Shown piece by piece: positions 5,990-10,550 of a DNA stretch of 10,550 bases. Each line of letters starts with the position of its first letter. The stretch's first letter is position 1. Both the position numbers and the translations under genes were made by a program. This stretch comes from Verrucomicrobiota bacterium (GTDB lineage: Bacteria > Verrucomicrobiota > Verrucomicrobiia > Chthoniobacterales > UBA10450). The DNA lies in assembly GCA_003219095.1 (NCBI GenBank), contig QHPM01000163.1, forward strand, positions 1 to 10,550, in the 5' to 3' direction. The notes below the pieces were generated by a model. That model was not told the DNA's origin, made no database searches, and was given only the letters and a program-made list of their open reading frames with translations.

Positions 5990-7042
5990 TTACGTCTTCG
6001 ATAGCCCGATCTGGGCGCAATGAAGAATGATGCGAGCGAATGGGATCGGAATGAATAGTTTCGCGTTTTCCTGCTCCTCGTAGCGATCGACATTCTTTCG
6101 GCCGACCCTCGTCCGAACGCGTTGATACAACTGAGTCTCGATCGTGATGACGTTGCCTTGCCGTTTTGACACCGCTTCCACACGCATGGTATCGCTGGCC
6201 CGCATTCGTGCGTTAATGAAATTATAAGTGCTCCAAGTAGCCGCTGCGAGAGCGGCCGCCGATTTCCAACGGCCTTTCGGATGTTCGTCAACGAGCTGAA
6301 TGGCGACAACTTTGTTGGCGGTGTCGGTCACGAAACACAAGCGATTAAAGCGTCCTTCGAAGGCGCCGTCATATCCTATATAGTACATGGAGTTTTTCGG
6401 GAAACCGGGCGTCGCGAGCGGCACTCTTGAGGGAACGCTGTGTCGAAGACCGAGAATGGTAGCAGCTTGTTCAGAATGCATCAGATAGGCGGTGCCGTTG
6501 TAGATTTTTGTGCCGGCGCCACTCAGATCCACCGCTTCGCTACAGTGGGGCGACAAAAGTAATTGCAATTCTCGCATGCTGATGTCGCCGCCTTGCATCC
6601 GGGAGTCGTAGCCCGACTGGAGGGAAAGTTGTGGTTGTGTCCCGGGCGTCGAGGAAGGAGATGGAAGAGGCTCGGTTGGAACCATCGGCGGACCCTCGGC
6701 GGGCGGGGCATCCCGCGGCTCGGTCGCAGAGACCTCGAACCGAGCGGCAGCGATTGGGATCGTGTGCATCTCGCCCATGTAATTTACGCGGATGAAATCG
6801 GCATCGCTCGAGACCACGGGAAGTTTCATTCCAGCTGGCAAAACGGTTTCGCCGTAGACGATCTTTACCTTCACCGGTTGGGTCAAAACGACGAAGCGGG
6901 TCGAGGACGCCGAGGTGGAAGGGTTGGCGCCCTGAGTTGGCGGCGATGCGGTCGCGATCGGATTTGCGCACAGGCAAAATCCTACGCCAATTGCGGCCAA
7001 GAGCAGTGCTTTCCGAGCGCCGCAGGTGAACAGGCTGAACAC
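5990..7042 (-). CDS. Secreted protein of unknown function with a probable SH3-like domain
   Basis: This 350-residue protein begins with a Sec signal peptide: the basic region CGARK, a hydrophobic core ALLLAAIGVGFCLCA, and a likely cleavage near A-T-A-S at about residue 33. Residues about 48-103 (FVVLTQPVKVKIVYGETVL to IPIAAARFEV) look like an SH3-type small beta barrel, with the 'Y-G-E-T-x-L-P-A-G' and 'F-I-R-V-N-Y-M-G' strands. A proline/serine-rich linker (about 107-140) leads to a C-terminal globular domain with aromatic-rich strands (SMYYIGYDGAFEGRFNRLCF) that I do not recognise. The start is GTG at 7042; no in-frame ATG lies close, and a promoter-like sequence immediately in front would make the mRNA almost leaderless. 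The protein probably acts in the periplasm or at the cell surface, but its activity is unknown. It stands alone between two octamer-repeat gaps. Confidence 0.75.
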   Translation of the reverse strand: MFSLFTCGARKALLLAAIGVGFCLCANPIATASPPTQGANPSTSASSTRFVVLTQPVKVKIVYGETVLPAGMKLPVVSSDADFIRVNYMGEMHTIPIAAARFEVSATEPRDAPPAEGPPMVPTEPLPSPSSTPGTQPQLSLQSGYDSRMQGGDISMRELQLLLSPHCSEAVDLSGAGTKIYNGTAYLMHSEQAATILGLRHSVPSRVPLATPGFPKNSMYYIGYDGAFEGRFNRLCFVTDTANKVVAIQLVDEHPKGRWKSAAALAAATWSTYNFINARMRASDTMRVEAVSKRQGNVITIETQLYQRVRTRVGRKNVDRYEEQENAKLFIPIPFARIILHCAQIGLSKT

Positions 7043-7049
7043 GTGTCGT

Positions 7050-7078
7050 GTTTTACCTGACAGAAAATCTCAAATCAA
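7050..7078 (-). promoter_or_regulatory. Candidate promoter of the secreted SH3-like gene, near-leaderless
   Basis: On the minus strand TTGATT (7078-7073) and TAAAAC (7055-7050) are separated by 17 nt; each matches the sigma-70 consensus at 4 of 6 positions. Transcription would start near 7043, at or just before the GTG at 7042, which has no well-spaced Shine-Dalgarno. The matches are modest, so this is a candidate only. Confidence 0.35.
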
Positions 7079-7100
7079 TGAAGAATGAAGCGAGGCAGCA

Positions 7101-7175
7101 ACGGAGTGTTGGAATAAGGGAGTAACGGGGCGACGGAGAAAAACGTTCCTACATTACTCCATGACTCCATTTTTC
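7101..7175 (+). repeat. Opposed 8-bp repeat arrays
   Basis: Five G-rich octamers run from 7101 to 7140 (ACGGAGTG, TTGGAATA, AGGGAGTA, ACGGGGCG, ACGGAGAA). After an 11-nt gap, three C-rich octamers starting at 7152, 7160 and 7168 (CATTACTC, CATGACTC, CATTTTTC) form the reverse-complement family. A stem between 7109-7127 and 7152-7170 pairs at 14 of 19 positions. The C-rich units are the same family as those at 5966-5989. The array overlaps the last codons and the stop of the gene ending at 7154, so the protein ends in repeat-encoded residues (N-G-V-M-E). Confidence 0.6.
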
Positions 7176-7870
7176 GGGGCTGTCCGCTCCATCAGGGCGA
7201 AGATGTGCGCTTTTTTGGCGGAATAATCGAGCGAACGAAATTTGCGGATTTCATCAAGGCGTCGGACGCCGTTGAGGGTATCGAGATACTGGGTGTAGCT
7301 GGCGGCGAGTTCGCAAGTTTCGAGATAGCGGCCGCGCAAATTTTTATCGCGGAACGCATCAGGACATTGCCGGGTGAAAAGATGAAAACGCAACCAGCGG
7401 CGATCGGTGCGGGAAACGCGCTGGGTTTTGCGGAAGAAAGCGACAAACAAAAGAAGGACGAGATAAGTATCGACCTGCGCTTGGAGCTCGAGATCGCGCG
7501 CAAATTCTTCGGACGCGATCCGGCGCTGGCCATTCTTAAACTGGAGCGCGGCGTGGAGCGCGTGATTCAATTCCTCCACGAAAACGATGAGTGAGCGAAT
7601 ATTGGAATCACTCAATCCGCTGCGCGGGTCGTGGCGTTCGAGCTGATCGATAAGCCAGCGTGAATAGTAGATCCCGACGTAAAGCTGATCGCCGGCGAGG
7701 CGAAGAAAAGTGCGCGCAATTTCGTTCAGTTCGCGGGCCGAGGCGCCCGCGAGTTTGCTGAGATGAACCGAACGGGCCCGATCAATGATGCAATCTTCCA
7801 AATTAATGCCGACGTACGCGTAAGTGCGTTCGAGGAGGCGCTGGATCTGGCTGAAGAGCGTTTCATTCAT
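7154..7870 (-). CDS. Conserved-looking helical protein of unknown function, second gene of a pair
   Basis: This 238-residue protein has no signal peptide and is predominantly helix-forming, with charged and leucine-rich segments throughout. Notable stretches are YVGINLEDCIID near the N-terminus, LYVGIYYSRWLIDQLERHD, a histidine/glutamate-containing helix VFVEELNHALHAALQF, and a hydrophobic helix YLVLLLFVAFFRK near the middle that could be buried or membrane-associated. I do not recognise the family. The E-L-N-H-x-L-H spacing could suit a helical metal site, but this is speculation. The ATG at 7870 overlaps the TGA of the preceding gene (ATGA), so the two are almost certainly translated together. 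The last residues and the stop fall in the octamer repeat. Confidence 0.65.
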   Translation of the reverse strand: MNETLFSQIQRLLERTYAYVGINLEDCIIDRARSVHLSKLAGASARELNEIARTFLRLAGDQLYVGIYYSRWLIDQLERHDPRSGLSDSNIRSLIVFVEELNHALHAALQFKNGQRRIASEEFARDLELQAQVDTYLVLLLFVAFFRKTQRVSRTDRRWLRFHLFTRQCPDAFRDKNLRGRYLETCELAASYTQYLDTLNGVRRLDEIRKFRSLDYSAKKAHIFALMERTAPKNGVME

Positions 7871-8559
7871 ACCAACGGGGACCGGTCACTTTCATCCAAA
7901 TTGAGCAAACGATCGGCCAATTGATTGAGCGCGAGCCGGACATCCCGAAAACGATCGGCGAGTTCGGCATAAACGTCGTCAAGTTCACAGCGCTTGGCGG
8001 TGGCGTGAGAGGCGACGAGATGATAATTGCGCCGGCCAACATTTTCGTAAAAACCGATGTCAGGGGCGCCGCGCAGGCTGCGCCGCTGGGTGTTCTCATG
8101 AAAGATCCCGGTAATGAAGAGCGAGTAATTCCCGACGTGGGCCCGCAACAAAAATGCTTCATCCTGGGTGGCGCGGGAAAGCGCGATTAACATATCGGAG
8201 AGATATTGGCGCGGCGATTTATCGTCTTCCGCTTGTGGGCCGCGCAGAAGATGAGCGCGTGAGAAATTCTCGAGCAGGGAACCGACGTAGTCGGACAGTT
8301 TGCGATCCCGGATTCCGGCGTCGCGCAAAACATATCGCGCCAGAACATAGAAATAGAATTGGGATGAGATCCGCAGTTGCACGTCATTGCCGAGGATCGC
8401 CTGCACCAGGCGCGGGGAATCGAGGACGGAGTCGCGGGTCTCGTAATCGGCGAGGAGATCGACTAAGGAGACGGATTCGGATTGGGAGCGTGCCAGAGTG
8501 CGCACGACAAAATCGAAATCTGCTGCGGTAAACCGCGCCCGACAATTCGCCTGAATCAT
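7867..8559 (-). CDS. Uncharacterised protein, first gene of a coupled pair
   Basis: From the ATG at 8559 this gives 230 residues (MIQANCRARFTAADFDFVV...). The frame is also open from a TTG at 8598, but that start would overlap the upstream gene and would lie upstream of a good -10 box, so I prefer 8559. The protein looks soluble and helical. The most distinctive part is LLRAHVGNYSLFITGIF followed by GAPDIGFYENVGRRNYHLVA. From memory this resembles an uncharacterised family common in myxobacteria and other soil bacteria ('V-G-D-x-x-L-Y/F-x-x-G-x-F ... Y-Y-x-x-x-G-x-x-x-Y'). I know of no demonstrated function. The stop overlaps the next gene as ATGA, implying coupled translation and perhaps a complex of the two products. 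Confidence 0.65.
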   Translation of the reverse strand: MIQANCRARFTAADFDFVVRTLARSQSESVSLVDLLADYETRDSVLDSPRLVQAILGNDVQLRISSQFYFYVLARYVLRDAGIRDRKLSDYVGSLLENFSRAHLLRGPQAEDDKSPRQYLSDMLIALSRATQDEAFLLRAHVGNYSLFITGIFHENTQRRSLRGAPDIGFYENVGRRNYHLVASHATAKRCELDDVYAELADRFRDVRLALNQLADRLLNLDESDRSPLV

Positions 8560-8568
8560 CGAGAGCCC

Positions 8569-8598
8569 ATTATAAGCACTGGAGGTGCCAAAAGGCAA
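8569..8598 (-). promoter_or_regulatory. Candidate promoter of the unknown gene pair, near-leaderless
   Basis: On the minus strand TTGCCT (8598-8593) and a perfect TATAAT (8574-8569) are separated by 18 nt. The predicted start near 8562 is only about three bases before the ATG at 8559, and no Shine-Dalgarno is present. The -10 box overlaps the TAA stop of the DUF2079 gene (8570-8572). This would give the pair expression independent of the membrane protein upstream. Confidence 0.45.
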
Positions 8599-10550
8599 GA
8601 GGCTTCGGGCGCGAAATGACCTGTCCCCCCGAGCCGCAGCAGCTTGGGCGGAGCTCAGGCCTACTTAAAGGCAGATGAGACCGAGCTGTTAGGGGGAGGA
8701 AAATCTCTGCCGATTTTTCTAACCAGGCGCGCTTGCTGTTATCGAGAAAGAGAGCTTCAAGAGAGTAATCGCCGGGTTGCAGTCGTTCCGCTGTCACGAG
8801 CCGCCAGTTCTCCGTAAAGATTCCCGCGGTCGCCTCAGGAGCGCATAAACCTTTCACTAAAAGCGCGACTCTCACTTTTTCATCGCGCGATACCCTGAGA
8901 AGCATCCACGGAAAAACGTCGCGCTCGCCTTGAAATTTCCAGCGCAACTGAACTTCCAGCGGCCGGGATGGAGAAACAACCTCGCGCATGGTTCCGATAC
9001 TTATGAGTCGGCTCCCACCGATTGAGAATACCCCCGGCTCGTCATTGGCGGGTGAGGATTGTTCACTGGTAACAGACGCTTTTCGGCTCCCCAAATTCCG
9101 CAGCAGTGTAAGTTCATCTTGCTCGTCCGCGGTCCAGGCTGCGTTTTTAAGAAAATCGTGTAGCAGCCGATCACTCGACGGGACGATCCGGCCGTCGACC
9201 GTTTTCATGGTGGGATGATAAAAGCCAGCGCCCGGGTCGAAGGTGGCCGAGTCATGATAATCAATCAGCACAAAATCCGTTGCTGACGGCGGCTCGTAGG
9301 ATGATCGGCTCAGAGTCTTAAGACCCTTCAGAATATAGTGAAGAGAGTACAATTTCTCACGCATCGCAAGGTGAGATAGGTAGGAGAGTGGGGCCACCAC
9401 ACTGCTGGTTGGTGGAATTTGAGCTATGAAAGCGTTTTTACGCGCGCGTTCTTGACCGGCTCCGAACCAATCGGCAGTTGTGGTGGCGATTCGGGCGAGA
9501 GGCCCGAGCCAAATCTGCGCGACCACACAGCCGGCGATGACCAGCCATGCGGTCGCGCGCGAAACGAACGAGGGAATGTGTTTCCATTCATCTGAAGAAG
9601 CGATTACTTCGACCGACGCGATCCAGAAGAGAGGAAGAAGCGGCGCGGCGTAATGAAAATAAATCATCCATTCCGACGAGCGCCAGGAAAGGAGGTGTTG
9701 TAGCAGAATCGGCGCGGCGATAACGATCCAGCGTGGCCTAAGCAACGGCAGGCAGAGAAACGGAAAGAGAAGTCCCCAAACGAGGTTTCCGTGAGTGAGA
9801 GATTGCAGAAGCGCTTTTCCGATCAATAGCGGTCGGATGATGGCGTTGATCAGAATATTTCCTGGCGAGGTGCCCAACTGATCGTACAAGGCAACGTAAT
9901 CGATATTACCGGCATTCAGCGCCGGCGTGATTATGTAGGTGCACAACAGGAACCAGATGAGGGCCACGCTCATTGGCCAGAGATACCAACGGCACAGTTC
10001 GGCCAGGCCACGTTTGTGTTCGGCGACGCATTGTGTTGCACAGTAAACGATCAGCAGTGGCGCCATGTTTTCCTTGCAGGCCAAAACAGCGACGAACCAG
10101 AGCCAATGGCGACTAATCGACTTCGCCACTCGCGCTTGAATCATTAATAGAAGGAACGGCGCGACCAGAGCTTCGGGATGGAACTCATGAATGGCGATGT
10201 AGCCCGCGGCCGGCGCGAGCAAGAGCGCGGCGCTCAGTAAACAGGCGCGTTTTCCATCGAGTCCAAGCCGTTTTGTGATGTTATAGCCAACCAGAGGCAT
10301 TGTCGCGAGCGCAGCGTTCTGCACTGCAACAAAAAGCATCGGGTGACGAAAAACGGCGAAGAGCGGTGCAAAGAGAAAAAGGATGGGCTCAACGTGGTTG
10401 CCGAGCAGAGGAACGTTTTCAACCGACACATCAAGACGTCCGTGAATGAGCTGCCAGATCGCCTGGACATAATAGGCCAGGTCGAACGACCGGTACTGGA
10501 AATTCGCCCAGCGGGCATAGGACGTCCAAGTGCAGATCAGGAAGAACAGG
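8570..10550 (-). CDS. DUF2079 multi-spanning membrane protein (5' end beyond window)
   Basis: The frame is open from the right edge to the TAA at 8570, giving 659 residues in view. A GTG at 10429 could be mistaken for the start, but the 40 residues before it (including FQYRSFDLAYYVQAIWQL and HGR) are the conserved N-terminus of DUF2079 proteins, so the true start lies outside. Family hallmarks are S-F-D-L-A-Y-Y in the first extracytoplasmic loop, LLGNHVEPILFLFAPLFAVF, IHEFHPEALVAPF and ACKENMAPLL. About ten hydrophobic helices are visible, followed by a C-terminal extracytoplasmic part of about 300 residues with strand-rich segments (LEVQLRWKFQGERDVFPWML). DUF2079 proteins resemble GT-C glycosyltransferases, where an Asp in the first loop is catalytic, so transfer of a lipid-linked sugar at the outer membrane face is plausible but unproven. 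The two unknown genes follow downstream. Confidence 0.85.
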   Translation of the reverse strand, partial: LFFLICTWTSYARWANFQYRSFDLAYYVQAIWQLIHGRLDVSVENVPLLGNHVEPILFLFAPLFAVFRHPMLFVAVQNAALATMPLVGYNITKRLGLDGKRACLLSAALLLAPAAGYIAIHEFHPEALVAPFLLLMIQARVAKSISRHWLWFVAVLACKENMAPLLIVYCATQCVAEHKRGLAELCRWYLWPMSVALIWFLLCTYIITPALNAGNIDYVALYDQLGTSPGNILINAIIRPLLIGKALLQSLTHGNLVWGLLFPFLCLPLLRPRWIVIAAPILLQHLLSWRSSEWMIYFHYAAPLLPLFWIASVEVIASSDEWKHIPSFVSRATAWLVIAGCVVAQIWLGPLARIATTTADWFGAGQERARKNAFIAQIPPTSSVVAPLSYLSHLAMREKLYSLHYILKGLKTLSRSSYEPPSATDFVLIDYHDSATFDPGAGFYHPTMKTVDGRIVPSSDRLLHDFLKNAAWTADEQDELTLLRNLGSRKASVTSEQSSPANDEPGVFSIGGSRLISIGTMREVVSPSRPLEVQLRWKFQGERDVFPWMLLRVSRDEKVRVALLVKGLCAPEATAGIFTENWRLVTAERLQPGDYSLEALFLDNSKRAWLEKSAEIFLPLTARSHLPLSRPELRPSCCGSGGQVISRPKPLAFWHLQCL

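Noticed and set aside
5859..7042. Near-identical 5' codons (GTG TTC AGC) of the WalJ-like and secreted genes as a shared regulatory element
   Set aside because: The match covers only about 10-12 bases and the proteins diverge at once; chance similarity is sufficient.
5966..7175. Short repeats as a possible CRISPR array
   Set aside because: Units are 8 bp and directly adjacent with no spacers of 25-40 bp, and no cas genes are nearby.
8570..10429. DUF2079 gene beginning at the GTG at 10429
   Set aside because: Forty upstream in-frame residues match the conserved N-terminal region of the family and no stop intervenes up to the window edge.
1..10550. Signs of a phage, integrative element, toxin-antitoxin or anti-phage system
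   Set aside because: No integrase, transposase, nuclease-helicase, toxin-sized pair or attachment site was seen; the excisionase-like HTH is fused to a receiver and is better read as a regulator.

Overview
The window looks like part of a chromosome from a soil or freshwater Verrucomicrobiota (Chthoniobacterales / 'Udaeobacter'-like) genome or metagenome bin. This is inferred from moderately high GC, the flavour of the proteins and the dispersed intergenic repeats; no rRNA or other marker gene is present to prove it. I see twelve protein genes, no tRNA or rRNA, no CRISPR, and no transposase, integrase or recognisable defence cassette. Most genes are housekeeping or conserved-unknown.

Layout. 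(1) Positions 1-434, minus strand, cut by the left edge: an excisionase-type helix-turn-helix joined to a receiver domain, an unusual domain order. (2) Positions 630-3492, plus strand, a tight run of four genes: a phospholipid-methyltransferase-like protein, class II fumarase (overlapping by ATGA), a small secreted protein (3-nt gap) and a VOC/glyoxalase-fold protein. The fumarase is broken: about 100 bp are missing inside it, removing the conserved GGTAVGTGxN block and shifting the frame. (3) Positions 3470-5871, minus strand: a Methyltransf_24-type methyltransferase (tail-to-tail overlap with the VOC gene), a GNAT acetyltransferase of the phosphinothricin/MnaT type, and a YycJ/WalJ-type metallo-beta-lactamase-fold hydrolase. 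Two copies of a dispersed repeat flank the GNAT gene; one of them supplies the C-terminal tail and stop codon of the WalJ-like gene. (4) Positions 5990-7042, minus strand: a secreted protein of unknown function with a probable SH3-like domain. It is bracketed by intergenic arrays of an 8-bp repeat. (5) Positions 7154-8559, minus strand: two uncharacterised genes overlapping by ATGA. (6) Positions 8570-10550, minus strand: a DUF2079 multi-spanning membrane protein, open at the right edge.

How the genes work together. The plus-strand run is probably one transcript but mixes membrane lipid, TCA-cycle and unknown functions, so shared transcription is better supported than a shared pathway. The minus-strand genes from 10550 to 7154 are nearly contiguous, but a promoter-like sequence at 8569-8598 lies directly in front of the unknown pair and would give an almost leaderless mRNA. 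A similar arrangement lies in front of the secreted gene at 7042. The most noteworthy observations are the fumC deletion, the repeat-derived C-terminus of the WalJ-like protein, the octamer arrays, the HTH-receiver fusion and the candidate leaderless promoters. I did not find a clearly novel multi-gene system.
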